From: Nodularia sp. NIES-3585 | GTDB lineage: Bacteria > Cyanobacteriota > Cyanobacteriia > Cyanobacteriales > Nostocaceae | DNA length: 64,000 bases | Assembly: GCF_002218065.1 (NCBI RefSeq) | Contig: NZ_BDUB01000001.1 | Coordinates: 3,443,270 to 3,507,269 of the forward strand | Reading direction: 5' to 3' | Shown here: one piece after another, positions 54,520-63,582 of the stretch | Position numbering within the stretch: position 1 is the first letter of the stretch | Layout: each line of letters opens with the position of its first letter | Notes under the pieces: generated by a model | Database searches by the model: none | What the model was told of the DNA's origin: nothing | What the model saw: only the letters and a program-made list of their open reading frames with translations | Made by a program: the position numbers and the translations under genes

Positions 54520-55740
54520 ATGAATTCAACCGCAACCGCAACAATTCCAACCACAACAGTTCCCACCCCAACCGTTCAGGGAGACAATTCTATCGGCGTT
54601 GAGGGAACATTTCAACTCCTATACCAAGAGCTTCAGGAATCAACTAAAGCTTCTAAGCAGAATTGCCATGATGTCGCCAACAGAATTACCACCGAAGTAT
54701 ACCGGATTTGCCAAGAGAGTAAACGTATCCAGGCTTCAGGTGATGTGCAAAGCTCGGCTATTTCCCTAGCCAGACATCGGCTGCAACAGTGTTTCAGGTA
54801 CTATCAGTTGGGTTCAAGTCGGGGTAGGGTAGAGTTACACAGTACTCTGAGTGCAATTATTTATCGCTACATTAATCCTCCTCAAAGGCAGTTAAGCTAT
54901 CAAGGACGATTGACTATTATTGAAGATTTTTTACAAGGTTTTTATCTCGAAGCCTTAAATGCTTTCCGACGGGAAAATCAAATGGGTCCGACTTATCGTC
55001 CCCAAACTCTGTTGGAATTGGCAGAGTATATGGCATTTACTGAACGCTATGGTAAGCGGCGAATTCCTTTACCAGGGCGACAACAGCAACTAATTATCCT
55101 GCGGGCGCAAACTTTTTCGCAACAGCAACCCCAGGAAACCAGTGTAGATATAGAACAAGCCGCAGAAGGTAGTTCCAATGACAATGACGGTTCTTGGGAA
55201 GAACCAGCAGTACAGCAATTGCGTTCAGCAATGGCTATGCAACCAGAACCAGAACCAGAAGAAGATACTCTGCGTTCGGTTGTGGTGACAGAGTTAATGG
55301 ATTATCTTGCACAACGACAACAATCTGATTGTGCTGATTACTTTTCTCTGCGACTTCAGGATTTATCAACTCAGGAAATTGAGTCGATTTTGGGTTTAAC
55401 TCCCCGTCAGCGTGACTACTTACAGCAACGCTTTAAATATCATCTGATTCGGTTTGCCTTGTTACACCGTTGGGAATTAGTTCACGAGTGGTTGGAAGCC
55501 TCACTGCACACTAATTTGGGTTTAACTCCGCAGCAATGGCAAGATTATACAGCGCAATTGGACGACAAGCAGCGTTCGTTACTGGAATTGAAACAAGAAG
55601 GACAGCCAGATGACAAAATTGCCAAAACTTTAGGGTTATCCACAGCCCAATTGCAAAAACGGTGGTTTAAAATTCTGGAACAAGCATGGGAAATTCGTAA
55701 CTCCCTAGTGTCCGGATCAAGTGCATCTACCCATGAATAG
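54520..55740 (+). CDS. hetZ: Heterocyst differentiation protein HetZ
   Basis: HetZ is a transcription regulator acting early in heterocyst differentiation with HetR. The 406-aa protein begins MNSTATATIPTTTVPTPTVQ, with a conserved helical core (NCHDVANRITTEVYRICQES, LARHRLQQCFRYYQLGS) and a C-terminal region with sigma-region-4-like helices (LSTQEIESILGLTPRQRDYL and DDKIAKTLGLSTAQLQKRWF), fitting DNA binding. Its last eight bases overlap the next ORF, patU5, as in the hetZ-patU gene order of PCC 7120. The ATG at 54520 is chosen over the TTG at 54505. Confidence 0.85.
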   Translation: MNSTATATIPTTTVPTPTVQGDNSIGVEGTFQLLYQELQESTKASKQNCHDVANRITTEVYRICQESKRIQASGDVQSSAISLARHRLQQCFRYYQLGSSRGRVELHSTLSAIIYRYINPPQRQLSYQGRLTIIEDFLQGFYLEALNAFRRENQMGPTYRPQTLLELAEYMAFTERYGKRRIPLPGRQQQLIILRAQTFSQQQPQETSVDIEQAAEGSSNDNDGSWEEPAVQQLRSAMAMQPEPEPEEDTLRSVVVTELMDYLAQRQQSDCADYFSLRLQDLSTQEIESILGLTPRQRDYLQQRFKYHLIRFALLHRWELVHEWLEASLHTNLGLTPQQWQDYTAQLDDKQRSLLELKQEGQPDDKIAKTLGLSTAQLQKRWFKILEQAWEIRNSLVSGSSASTHE

Positions 55741-55891
55741 TGACTCAGAATCCTTACAAACCGATTTACTCGATTGGTTGTTGGTAAATAAAGCTAACAC
55801 CAACGAGACAAAATTGGTAGAGTGTGAGGAAATTGATGGGGTAAAAAACCCTTTCAAGGAGGTAGCCGCCTTTACAGGCGGTGAGCCATAA
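55733..55891 (+). CDS. patU5: PatU N-terminal part (patU5-like)
   Basis: ATG at 55733 overlaps the hetZ stop and opens 52 codons: MNSDSESLQTDLLDWLLVNK, ANTNETKLVECEEIDG, then residues coded by an inserted palindrome, ending at TAA 55889-55891. The next codon in the same frame starts the patU3 ORF. In PCC 7120 patU is likewise split into patU5 and patU3, while in some relatives it is one gene (from memory). Here the stop is part of the palindromic insertion at about 55850-55890. Confidence 0.65.
   Translation: MNSDSESLQTDLLDWLLVNKANTNETKLVECEEIDGVKNPFKEVAAFTGGEP
55850..55891. repeat. Palindromic insertion that splits patU
   Basis: The hairpin CCGCCT-ttac-AGGCGG at 55866-55881 sits in ggaggta ... 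tgagccataa. It looks like a subterminal hairpin of the IS200/IS605 or PATE type. It supplies the in-frame stop TAA between the two patU halves. Exact borders cannot be fixed without an intact homologue. Confidence 0.55.
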
Positions 55892-56713
55892 TTGGGAGGA
55901 ATGCCCCAAACCTTTCAATTGGGAGAAATTCCTACTGTGCAAGAACGTTTCCAAGCCGTCCTCAAACGTCGGTTACAAATCGAAGTCGAAAACCAGCCTC
56001 CTTTATTTCCTTGGGAGTCTCAAATAGTAGAGTATCCAGAATTTGTGGCAGAGCGATCGCTTGCTTTAAGTCCCAACTGGGGATGGATAGCACAGCAATC
56101 AAAGCTGAATCTGCCTATCCCCTTACCAGAGAAAGTTTTCCAAGAATTATTAGCCAAATGTCAAGGTTTGATTACATCTTCGCTACCTCTAGGGGCAAAA
56201 CTAGTTCAGGTAGTTGAGGGCTTTTTCCCAAATGAGTCACAGACAATTAATGATTTAGCTGGATTGGTGCTAAGAAGCACTTATCGGTCTGTGAATACTG
56301 CGGATACAATGGCTGAGATTCAGGATGATTACTCAGATTTACAACCACGTCAACAGATGGCATTGTCATTACTAGCAGCTAAACAATTGCTAGATAATTT
56401 GACTTTACCAGTGTCTTCAGCCAATCCAGTGGTAGAAAGACAATGGCTTACTAGTGCCGGAACTCTGACTTTGAGGGTAGAATACCAGTATCAAGATCAG
56501 CTAACACAGTTGAGTGTGAATTGTAAGTTACCTGCTCCAGGTATTTTGAAATTGCAAGGAAATGGCAACCAAGCAGTAGCAAAGTCTGCAACTCCGGGAC
56601 ATTTGAGTGTAGAGTTATACTGTGACCAACCAAGTCCAACTTATACTCTAGAAGTTGATTTTCCCGAACTAGACCAACAGCCTTTGCTGTTTGTCATTAG
56701 TCCGACGATTTAG
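55892..56713 (+). CDS. patU3: PatU C-terminal part (patU3-like)
   Basis: This ORF continues in the frame of patU5 right after its stop. Candidate starts are TTG 55892 and ATG 55901 (MPQTFQLGEIPTVQERFQAV); GGGAGGA abuts the ATG too closely to be a normal ribosome site. The 273-aa product has an alpha-helical first half and a beta-rich second half (GTLTLRVEYQYQDQLTQLSV). In PCC 7120 PatU3 affects heterocyst pattern and interacts genetically with hetZ. It also resembles the DUF1822 group. Confidence 0.7.
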   Translation: MGGMPQTFQLGEIPTVQERFQAVLKRRLQIEVENQPPLFPWESQIVEYPEFVAERSLALSPNWGWIAQQSKLNLPIPLPEKVFQELLAKCQGLITSSLPLGAKLVQVVEGFFPNESQTINDLAGLVLRSTYRSVNTADTMAEIQDDYSDLQPRQQMALSLLAAKQLLDNLTLPVSSANPVVERQWLTSAGTLTLRVEYQYQDQLTQLSVNCKLPAPGILKLQGNGNQAVAKSATPGHLSVELYCDQPSPTYTLEVDFPELDQQPLLFVISPTI

Positions 56714-57109
56714 TTGAAAAGACCACAGTGAGATTTTGAGGTTGATCAACACCGATATACCAGATGGTAATCGTGGTTTGAATCTATCCTTTAATCACAA
56801 TGGATCATTAGGGTTTCTACTTTATTCACAAGCGGTTATTAATGCTGCTACTAAAACCGCAATCCAATTGACACCTGTATAAGATATTGAAACTCCCAAA
56901 GCTTGCCTTCGGGGAGTTCCTGTTTTCTTTAGAGGAACTCTCTGAAAAAATATAGATGAGCAAGTAAGGTAGTCATACCAATTGGGAATTTGGAATTAAG
57001 ACAGTCAGACAAATATTGTATCTGTCGCCTTATTTTTGATATTGGTATCAGTTTATATCCCAAACACTGTGTTCATGGCATCTACAACATCCCTTTGCTG
57101 ATATTCTCA
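56714..57109. other. Intergenic region patU3 - transglutaminase-like gene
   Basis: There are 396 bp. A hairpin aactccc ... ggggagtt with a following t-rich stretch (about 56889-56931) may end the hetZ-patU transcript. The frame upstream of 57110 uses a TTG and has no domain content. Confidence 0.5.
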
Positions 57110-59431
57110 ATGTTTAAGTTATCTAGGATCAATCAGGTTTGGCTTCTACCTATAGGTCGTTACTGGCGGCAAAATGTCCAGGGATCAACGTCAACGGAAG
57201 TGGAAGATGCCATTTCCTTAAGAGTATTAGTACTAGCGTTGGTAATTGTGGGAATTGTGGCAACGGATATTGCAGCCGAGACTCAATTCAGTTTGTGGGC
57301 GGTGCCGTTAAGTATAGTCGGGACGGCTTGGAGTTACTACCGTCGAGTTGGTGCCAATATTCCAGTTAAATTCTGCATCGCCATCGGGATGTTAATTGCA
57401 CTAGGTGCTTTCTTTGGGCGGCTGCTGGGAGAATTGAACGATACACGATTGGCTTTGGCAGAGTTATTAATTCAACTGCAAATACTCCACAGCTTTGATA
57501 TGCCTCGCCGCAAAAGCTTGGGCTATTCCATAGTTATAGGTCTAATTTTATTGGGTGTGGCAGCAACAATCAGCCAAACTCTGGCTTTTGCACCATTACT
57601 ACTAATATTTCTAGCGATCGCTTTGCCGACTTTAGTCTTAAACTATCGTTCACAGCTGGGGATTCGGCAATTAAAACTTAAACATAAAAAATCTCACCAG
57701 CAGAATTCTCCCATATTAAATTTTAAATTTTTAATTGTAAATTTTTTGATAATTGTCGGCTTAGGTCTGGCAATTTTTGCCGTTTTACCGCGATTCCCTG
57801 GCTATCAACTGCGGAGTTTTCCGGTCAGCGCCCCGATTAATGTCCAGGATAATTTTACAGGTCGGAGCATCATCAATCCTGGTTATGTCCGAGAAGGTAG
57901 GGACGGCAATCAAGGCAATGGTGGCGGTGGCGATGGAGAAGGGCAAACAGGTGAACCGGGGAGTCTAGATAATAACTTTTATTATGGTTTTAATAGCCAG
58001 ATGAACCAGAACCTGCGGGGAGAGATGACACCCAAAGTAGTGATGCGGGTGCGATCGCAGATTGAAGGATTTTGGCGCGTGTTAGCATTTGACCGCTATA
58101 CCGGCAAAGGGTGGGAAATTTCTCGCAATGAGGAAGTTACTACCCACAGGCGACCGGCTTGGTCTTACCAAATTCGTCTGCCTTTGCCCATATTTACTGG
58201 TCGCACCAGAGAAGTAGTGCAAACTTACACAGTGGTGTCAGATTTGCCTAACTTGATTCCGGCGATGGCTCATCCCAAGGAGATATATTATCCCACACCG
58301 ATCATTGCAGTTGACACCGAAAATGGCTTGCGATCGCCTGTAGGATTATCAGAAGGACTCACCTACACTGTAGTTTCGGAAGTACCATACCGCGATCGCA
58401 CTTTATTAGGAGCAGCTTCTACTAACTATCCCCCGAATATTCAAAAATATTATTTACCAACTCCCCCGGAAATTACGGAAAGAGTCCGGCAACGGACTGA
58501 AGAAATCCTCGCTAATTACAACCAAGAACGCATAGCAAATTCGGCTAAAACCCTAGATTCAACTTATGAAAAAGCGCTGTACCTAGCTCAGTATATTAAG
58601 CAAAACTACTCAATTCCTGAAAATCCTTTAGGACTGCCCTTTTTGAGCGAAGACGAAGACTTAGTAGAAGCTTTTTTGTTCAAACACAAAGGTGGCTATC
58701 CTGACCACTTTTCTACCGTTCTCACGGTGATGCTGCGTTCTATTGGTATCCCCGCCAGGTTAGTGGCTGGTTTTAGTGCGGGCCAGTTTAATCCATTTAC
58801 GGGGATGTACGTTGTCAGTAACACAGATGCTTACGCGATGACAGAAGTATATTTCCCTAGATATGGCTGGTTTGCTTTTGACCCCATTCCCAATCATCCT
58901 TTAATTCCTCCTTCCATCGAGGATATTGAGACATTTAGTGTGCTGCGCCAGTTTTGGCAATGGATAGCGGGTTGGTTACCAACGCCTGTTACAGGGTTGC
59001 TCAATACTGTATTTGCGATCATATTTAGCTGGTTGACTAGAGCGATCGCTTGGTTTTTAGCTTTATTCCTTCAAGGTTGGGTAGGTGTATTAACTGGCTC
59101 ACTTTTAGCAACAACAACAGCCTTTTTGGGTTGGCTAGGTTGGAGACAGTGGCAACAGTGGCTCAAGGTTCGTTGGTTAAAAAGATTACCCCCGATGGAA
59201 AGTCTGTATCAGCAAATGTTGCAATGGGTAGCTGAAAAAGGTTTAGGTAAGCATCCAGCACAGACACCTCTTGAGTATGCCAGCGTCTCATACCAGCACC
59301 ACCCCCCAGCAACGGCTCAGGTAATAGATGAAATTTGCCAAGCTTATGTAGGCTGGCGTTATGGTGGTCATTCACCTAACTTGAATCGACTGCGAGAAAA
59401 ATGGCAAGAACTCAAGAAGAGTGCCAAGTGA
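57110..59431 (+). CDS. TgpA-type transglutaminase-fold membrane protein, catalytic residues lost
   Basis: The 773-aa protein has an N-terminal block of six or so membrane helices (about 40-250), a large periplasmic domain, a transglutaminase-like core (about 545-640: FLFKHKGGYPDHFSTVLTVM, LRSIGIPARLVAGFS, DAYAMTEVYFPRYGW, FAFDPIP) and two more helices with a DUF4129-like cytoplasmic tail. In active enzymes the core reads GxC.. and DxHAW..; here Pro and Tyr replace the catalytic Cys and His. The Asp is kept. I therefore infer a non-catalytic or altered function. The ATG at 57110 is chosen. Confidence 0.8.
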   Translation: MFKLSRINQVWLLPIGRYWRQNVQGSTSTEVEDAISLRVLVLALVIVGIVATDIAAETQFSLWAVPLSIVGTAWSYYRRVGANIPVKFCIAIGMLIALGAFFGRLLGELNDTRLALAELLIQLQILHSFDMPRRKSLGYSIVIGLILLGVAATISQTLAFAPLLLIFLAIALPTLVLNYRSQLGIRQLKLKHKKSHQQNSPILNFKFLIVNFLIIVGLGLAIFAVLPRFPGYQLRSFPVSAPINVQDNFTGRSIINPGYVREGRDGNQGNGGGGDGEGQTGEPGSLDNNFYYGFNSQMNQNLRGEMTPKVVMRVRSQIEGFWRVLAFDRYTGKGWEISRNEEVTTHRRPAWSYQIRLPLPIFTGRTREVVQTYTVVSDLPNLIPAMAHPKEIYYPTPIIAVDTENGLRSPVGLSEGLTYTVVSEVPYRDRTLLGAASTNYPPNIQKYYLPTPPEITERVRQRTEEILANYNQERIANSAKTLDSTYEKALYLAQYIKQNYSIPENPLGLPFLSEDEDLVEAFLFKHKGGYPDHFSTVLTVMLRSIGIPARLVAGFSAGQFNPFTGMYVVSNTDAYAMTEVYFPRYGWFAFDPIPNHPLIPPSIEDIETFSVLRQFWQWIAGWLPTPVTGLLNTVFAIIFSWLTRAIAWFLALFLQGWVGVLTGSLLATTTAFLGWLGWRQWQQWLKVRWLKRLPPMESLYQQMLQWVAEKGLGKHPAQTPLEYASVSYQHHPPATAQVIDEICQAYVGWRYGGHSPNLNRLREKWQELKKSAK

Positions 59432-59438
59432 AGCTTTG

Positions 59439-59464
59439 TAGGGACGTTCTATAGAACGTCTCTA
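59439..59464. terminator. Palindrome between convergent genes
   Basis: TAGGGACGTTCTA and TAGAACGTCTCTA are complementary at 12 of 13 positions. It lies between the transglutaminase-like gene and rnc and is a second copy of the palindrome at 51156-51183. Confidence 0.65.
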
Positions 59465-59478
59465 GATGATCGGAGTGG

Positions 59479-60162
59479 CTAAATCAAACCCTGTTTTTTA
59501 AGATCAGATAAAGCATTTTCCGCAGCTCGTTTTTCAGCCTCCTTCTTACCACGAGCTGTTCCTTGTCCGTAAACGTTAGTACCAACAACGGAAACCGTAG
59601 CTTCATATTCTGGAGCATGATCCTCGCCTCGGATTCGTTTTGTCTCATACTTAGGTAGTAACGACCCAAAATTTGCCTGTACCCACTCTTGCAATCGATT
59701 TTTGGAATCGACAGTAGAACGAATTTCCATAATCGCTTCCGGGACAGAGTTAAATAAATCTTCAAGAATGGGGCGAATTTCCTCAATGTTGCGATCGCGA
59801 TCTAAATAATAAGCTCCCACAACGGATTCAAAGACGCTACTTAATAAATTGGGGCTATCACGTCCTCCATCCTGAATCGCTCCTCTTCCCAAGCGCATTT
59901 CGTCCTCTAAACCGACTTCAATCGCAAATTTAGCCAGTTGCTTTTCGTCCACTAGTGCCGATCTGCGACGAGTCATTTGATCCTCTGCCATGTCTTTATA
60001 GCGAGTATAAAGATACTCACCACTGATAAAGGTCAGTAAGGCATCGCCTAAAAACTCCAAGCGCTCATTATGCTTTTCCCCAGGATGTTCGTTGACATAG
60101 GAACGGTGAGTCAACGCTTGGCGCAAAAGTTCTTCGTTCTGAAAATTTAACAATTCATGCAT
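59479..60162 (-). CDS. rnc: Ribonuclease III
   Basis: This double-strand RNA endonuclease acts in rRNA and mRNA processing. The 227-aa protein has the signature NERLEFLGDALLTFISGEYL (catalytic Glu/Asp), a second acidic site in NLLSSVFESVVGAYYLD, and a C-terminal dsRBD (NRLQEWVQANFGSLLPKYET ... GQGTARGKKEAEKRAAENAL). I start at the ATG 60160-60162 (MHELLNFQNEELLRQALTHR); the frame extends to 60249 with an unlikely Phe/Lys-rich leader. Confidence 0.94.
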   Translation of the reverse strand: MHELLNFQNEELLRQALTHRSYVNEHPGEKHNERLEFLGDALLTFISGEYLYTRYKDMAEDQMTRRRSALVDEKQLAKFAIEVGLEDEMRLGRGAIQDGGRDSPNLLSSVFESVVGAYYLDRDRNIEEIRPILEDLFNSVPEAIMEIRSTVDSKNRLQEWVQANFGSLLPKYETKRIRGEDHAPEYEATVSVVGTNVYGQGTARGKKEAEKRAAENALSDLKKQGLI

Positions 60163-60495
60163 TTCTTTTCTATCTCTTGACTCTTTTAGATGTAAGAAGA
60201 AACAATATTTGCTAATTACAGTCTTTAGACTGAGGAAAATACTCACCACATTCAGTTTTAATCTAAATCTTACTTAAAATAAATTTACTCAGTTAACTAG
60301 ATGATATTTTTACAGTTCCGCATATCTCTTGGGGTATATTTTGATTAGATACAGCTATTTACCAGCTAAAACAACCATTTGTCGTTTAAAAACTCAGGTT
60401 TGCTAAACGTAAAGCGTTGTAACTCCCGTTTTTTGGCTATAACATGGAATAATTACCTTACAAGCTTGTCACACCAAATATGGTGTTAGTTTTTT
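60163..60495. other. Divergent intergenic region rnc / remA
   Basis: There are 333 AT-rich bases with no ORF other than the implausible rnc extension. It should hold both promoters. Confidence 0.45.
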
Positions 60496-60762
60496 ATGGA
60501 AATACAATTAATTAACATTGGTTTCGGTAACATCGTGTCTGCCAACCGAGTAGTTGCCATCGTTAGTCCAGAGTCTGCCCCAATTAAACGGATTATTACC
60601 GATGCACGGGACAGAGGTCAACTAGTGGATGCAACTTACGGCCGTCGCACAAGGGCTGTAATTATCACTGATTCGAGCCACGTAATTCTTTCGGCCATTC
60701 AACCGGAAACAGTAGCGAATCGGTTTGTGATTTCCCGCGAGCATCATACTGTCGAGAACTGA
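60496..60762 (+). CDS. DUF370/RemA-like regulator
   Basis: This 88-aa protein of the RemA/YlzA family begins [20 protein letters not shown], with [20 protein letters not shown] and [20 protein letters not shown]. RemA of Bacillus is a DNA-binding activator of matrix genes. The arrangement DUF370-gmk seen here is conserved across many bacteria, though 404 bp and a repeat block separate the two in this genome. Its cyanobacterial targets are not known to me. Confidence 0.88.
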   Translation: MEIQLINIGFGNIVSANRVVAIVSPESAPIKRIITDARDRGQLVDATYGRRTRAVIITDSSHVILSAIQPETVANRFVISREHHTVEN

Positions 60763-60774
60763 TTTAATTTAGGT

Positions 60775-60998
60775 CAAACAATTTGGGATTTTAGATTTGC
60801 GATCTTCCTAGCGTCAGCCACGCAACGAGTATTTTAGATTGACTGCACCAACAAGGGCATACACCTACCTTGGGTATTTTAGATTGAGGTTAGCGTCAGC
60901 AACGCAACGAGTATTTTAGATTTGAGAGTAGGCATAGCAGCCTTGCTCAAACCGAAAAAACCCAATCCAAAATCTAAAATCTAAAATCTAAAATTGGT
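60775..60998. repeat. Mixed repeat block between remA and gmk
   Basis: A unit containing tagcgtcagc, acgcaacgag and tattttagatt occurs twice (about 60810-60840 and 60890-60922), followed by an aaaatct tandem (about 60969-60992). There is no coding content. Confidence 0.7.
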
Positions 60999-61166
60999 AA
61001 GGTCGCTCACCCTACCCTATTTGCACCACATCGGCAGTACCATGTGAATTAGACAAGTTTTCTGTCACCCGTGCTACCAGTTCGTTCGTCAAAAGTTTAT
61101 CTGATAACGAAAACACAGCTAATGACTCATGAATAATGTCTAATAATTAATTCACAGTTTGAACGG

Positions 61167-61766
61167 ATGATGCAAGTTTTACCTATCCAGAGTGATGCTC
61201 CCACCACAGAAAGCCCCTCTCCAGGCAGGCTAATTGTTTTAACTGGCCCCAGTGGGGTTGGTAAAGGTACTTTAATGCAAGAGCTGTTAAAACGTCATCC
61301 AGAACTTTACTATTCTGTATCCGTAACGACTCGTTCTCCTCGTTCAGGAGAAATTAACGGCGAAAATTATTACTTTATTAGCCGCAGTAAGTTTGAACAA
61401 TTAGTGGCCGAAGATGAATTCTTGGAGTGGGCAGAATTTGCTGGTAATTATTACGGTACTCCCCGTGAAGCTGTGCTTAACCAAATTCGATCCGGCAAAT
61501 TGGTGGTGCTGGAAATTGAACTAGAAGGGGCAAGACAAATCCGAGCTTCCTTCTCTAGCGCTCTGGGGATTTTTATTTTACCGCCGTCCTTGAATGAATT
61601 GGAGAGCCGCATACGTGGTCGCGCCCAAGATTCTGAAGAAGCGATCGCTCGTCGCCTATGTCGCGCCGAAGAAGAAATCCAAGCCGCAGACGAATTTGAT
61701 GTTCAAATAGTTAATGACGATTTAGAAACCGCTCTCAAAGCCATAGAAGCAACTTTATTCGGATAG
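61167..61766 (+). CDS. gmk: Guanylate kinase
   Basis: The enzyme phosphorylates GMP to GDP with ATP. The 199-aa protein has Walker [17 protein letters not shown], the GMP-binding block [35 protein letters not shown] and [14 protein letters not shown] 20-residue N-terminal extension precedes the core; ATGs at 61167 and 61170 are both possible. It lies on the same strand as the DUF370 gene. Confidence 0.95.
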   Translation: MMQVLPIQSDAPTTESPSPGRLIVLTGPSGVGKGTLMQELLKRHPELYYSVSVTTRSPRSGEINGENYYFISRSKFEQLVAEDEFLEWAEFAGNYYGTPREAVLNQIRSGKLVVLEIELEGARQIRASFSSALGIFILPPSLNELESRIRGRAQDSEEAIARRLCRAEEEIQAADEFDVQIVNDDLETALKAIEATLFG

Positions 61767-61810
61767 TTGGAAACTCTTTGACACTAAGCATTTCTCACAC
61801 AAAATTAAAC

Positions 61811-61859
61811 AGGACACACACGAAGAGCGCAGCTTTTCCTTTGTGTCCTAGTCATAAAA
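61811..61859. terminator. Inverted repeat between gmk and psaL
   Basis: AGGACACA and TGTGTCCT enclose a 33-base loop that can partly pair (gaagagc/gctttt). It lies between convergent genes. Confidence 0.45.
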
Positions 61860-61946
61860 AATAGGACATCAGGCATCGGTAATACTAAAAAATCACTAAC
61901 AATTAGCTATTACCAATGCCCAATTCCTAATTATTCAAAAATTAAA

Positions 61947-62468
61947 TTAACCGAATAGAGCTTGAATCAGTCCCAAATTGCTAGTTAAGAAATAAGCGAC
62001 GACTGCACCGCCAATCCCACCAATCAAGAAAGAACTGGCAAAATTATTCCAGCTTTCTTTGGAGTTAAAAGCGTCTACTGGTGGGTTGGGGACAGTTACA
62101 CTAGCAAGTGCTTTGGCAGGATTGCTATTGGCATACAGAGATAGACAGGCAGTGAGAATCACAACCAAACCGATTGCTCCCAGTAACCCAGCTAAATTAG
62201 CATTAGTTGCATTACGTAGAGGTCCCAATTTAGCAAAAGGCCCAAATAGCAAGTAACCATGAGCCATACCCACTTCTAAACCACGTCTAGCAGGATTAAG
62301 ACCTTGACGATAGGCAGGCAAGTTATTGATGAACCACTTAACCAAGGGAGAGGAATTAATCGGGGTTTCTAGGTTTCCTTGCTGAGGATCGCGTCCGGCT
62401 GGACTAACAACCTCACTATTTCTGGGATCGCCGGGGCGATTTTTCGATGAATTTACTGCTTGCGCCAT
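61947..62468 (-). CDS. psaL: Photosystem I reaction center subunit XI
   Basis: PsaL is needed for trimer or tetramer formation of photosystem I in the thylakoid membrane. The 173-aa protein has INSSPLVKWFINNLPAYRQG, LNPARRGLEVGMAHGYLLFG and GPFAKLGPLRN, then membrane helices near 85-110 and 145-165 (FASSFLIGGIGGAVVAYFLT). The N-terminal 40 residues form an extension rich in Asn and Pro. The ATG at 62468 follows GAGGcgaacac. psaJ and psaF lie upstream on the same strand. Confidence 0.96.
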   Translation of the reverse strand: MAQAVNSSKNRPGDPRNSEVVSPAGRDPQQGNLETPINSSPLVKWFINNLPAYRQGLNPARRGLEVGMAHGYLLFGPFAKLGPLRNATNANLAGLLGAIGLVVILTACLSLYANSNPAKALASVTVPNPPVDAFNSKESWNNFASSFLIGGIGGAVVAYFLTSNLGLIQALFG

Positions 62469-62587
62469 GTTGTGTTCGCCTCTAAATTAGAATTGTGGCA
62501 TTTTTATATTATTAATAATATTTGTAGCCAAAGATGTTTTTTGGCTGGGAAGTTTAGAAAAATTAATTTACCTGCTCTTATTAAAAT

Positions 62588-62626
62588 ATGAAACTCGCAA
62601 GCTATTTACAGCATTACGAGTTTCAT
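62588..62626 (-). terminator. Terminator of psaF-psaJ
   Basis: ATGAAACTCG and CGAGTTTCAT flank a loop of about 19 bases. It lies roughly 95 bp beyond the psaJ stop on the minus strand and 120 bp before psaL, so it separates the two transcripts. Confidence 0.6.
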
Positions 62627-62720
62627 CACCAATATTTCCTGCTAATTTGAGTCAGACTTTCGCCTAATTAGACTCAGTAATCCAATTACACAATATTCAG
62701 CATGAAATTAAATTTTCCAC

Positions 62721-62870
62721 TTATGGTAGTGGGTGGAAAAGTAAGTCAGGGAAAAAGCGGTTAAATTCAATTAAAATCCCTGCTGTAATGGTTAGCCAGA
62801 TAGTAGCTGCCACTGGAGCCGTAGAAAGAAATGTGATCAAATAGGAAGATTGATCGCTTTTATCTGCCAT
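62721..62870 (-). CDS. psaJ: Photosystem I reaction center subunit IX
   Basis: This small gene encodes 49 aa: [47 protein letters not shown], one membrane helix with the conserved ..E.NRF.PD.LFHP end of PsaJ. PsaJ contacts PsaF and binds pigments at the edge of photosystem I. A GGAGactaaattc site precedes the ATG at 62868-62870. The gene lies 40 bp after psaF, so they form an operon. Confidence 0.95.
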   Translation of the reverse strand: MADKSDQSSYLITFLSTAPVAATIWLTITAGILIEFNRFFPDLLFHPLP

Positions 62871-62910
62871 GAATTTAGTCTCCAAAACAAATGAATTGGG
62901 CTAGGAATAA

Positions 62911-63405
62911 TTAACGTGGAGAAACAGTAATTTCTGAATCTTTAGCGGTTAATTCGCCTGAAAGGAGTTCTTTAATCGCTGCCGCAGGCCAAGCAAAGCC
63001 TGTAGCGATCAGAGGTAGTGCCAAACCGAGATCGATTTGGATTTCTTTGGCTTCGGTATCAGAGTCCTTTTTGATAGCTTGTAGGTAAGCACGGCCTACC
63101 CAACCAATCCAACCAGCAATATACAAAAAGAGAATGCTGGGAATCAAAAAGTCACCAGCCCGATCAAGGCGACCATCAACAATCAAGTGAGGGTAACCTT
63201 CGGGACCACACAATGCCTGAGAATAACGCTCAAACCGCTTTCTCCCTGATTCGGGGTCGGCGGTGGTGTTACGGGCATTTTTTGCTAGCTCTTGAAAGGC
63301 GGGAGAGTCTTTACAGGGTACTAAATTAGCCCCAAGCGCTTGGGCTGGGGGGGCAAAATTAGACCAAAGACAAATCGCTAAAATCAAAGCAAACAATCGT
63401 CTCAT
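62911..63405 (-). CDS. psaF: Photosystem I reaction center subunit III
   Basis: PsaF is the lumenal/plastocyanin-side subunit of photosystem I. The 164-aa precursor has a signal peptide ([23 protein letters not shown]), then [40 protein letters not shown] and a membrane helix near 92-112 ([20 protein letters not shown]). The two Cys form the known disulfide pair. It is first in psaF-psaJ and divergent from tsaD. Confidence 0.96.
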   Translation of the reverse strand: MRRLFALILAICLWSNFAPPAQALGANLVPCKDSPAFQELAKNARNTTADPESGRKRFERYSQALCGPEGYPHLIVDGRLDRAGDFLIPSILFLYIAGWIGWVGRAYLQAIKKDSDTEAKEIQIDLGLALPLIATGFAWPAAAIKELLSGELTAKDSEITVSPR

Positions 63406-63582
63406 AGAGTTGTTTCCTTTTATTACAAAACAAAAAGTTCTTTGTACAAAACGAAGCGGCTTGTACAGTTCTTTATTTGCATAACTAGCTAGTAATCATA
63501 CTCTTGGGCGGGAACCGAGTAAAGTTGAAGTAAATAAAAGTTAAAGCTTCTCAAACATATCGTTACTTAATACAACCTTACA

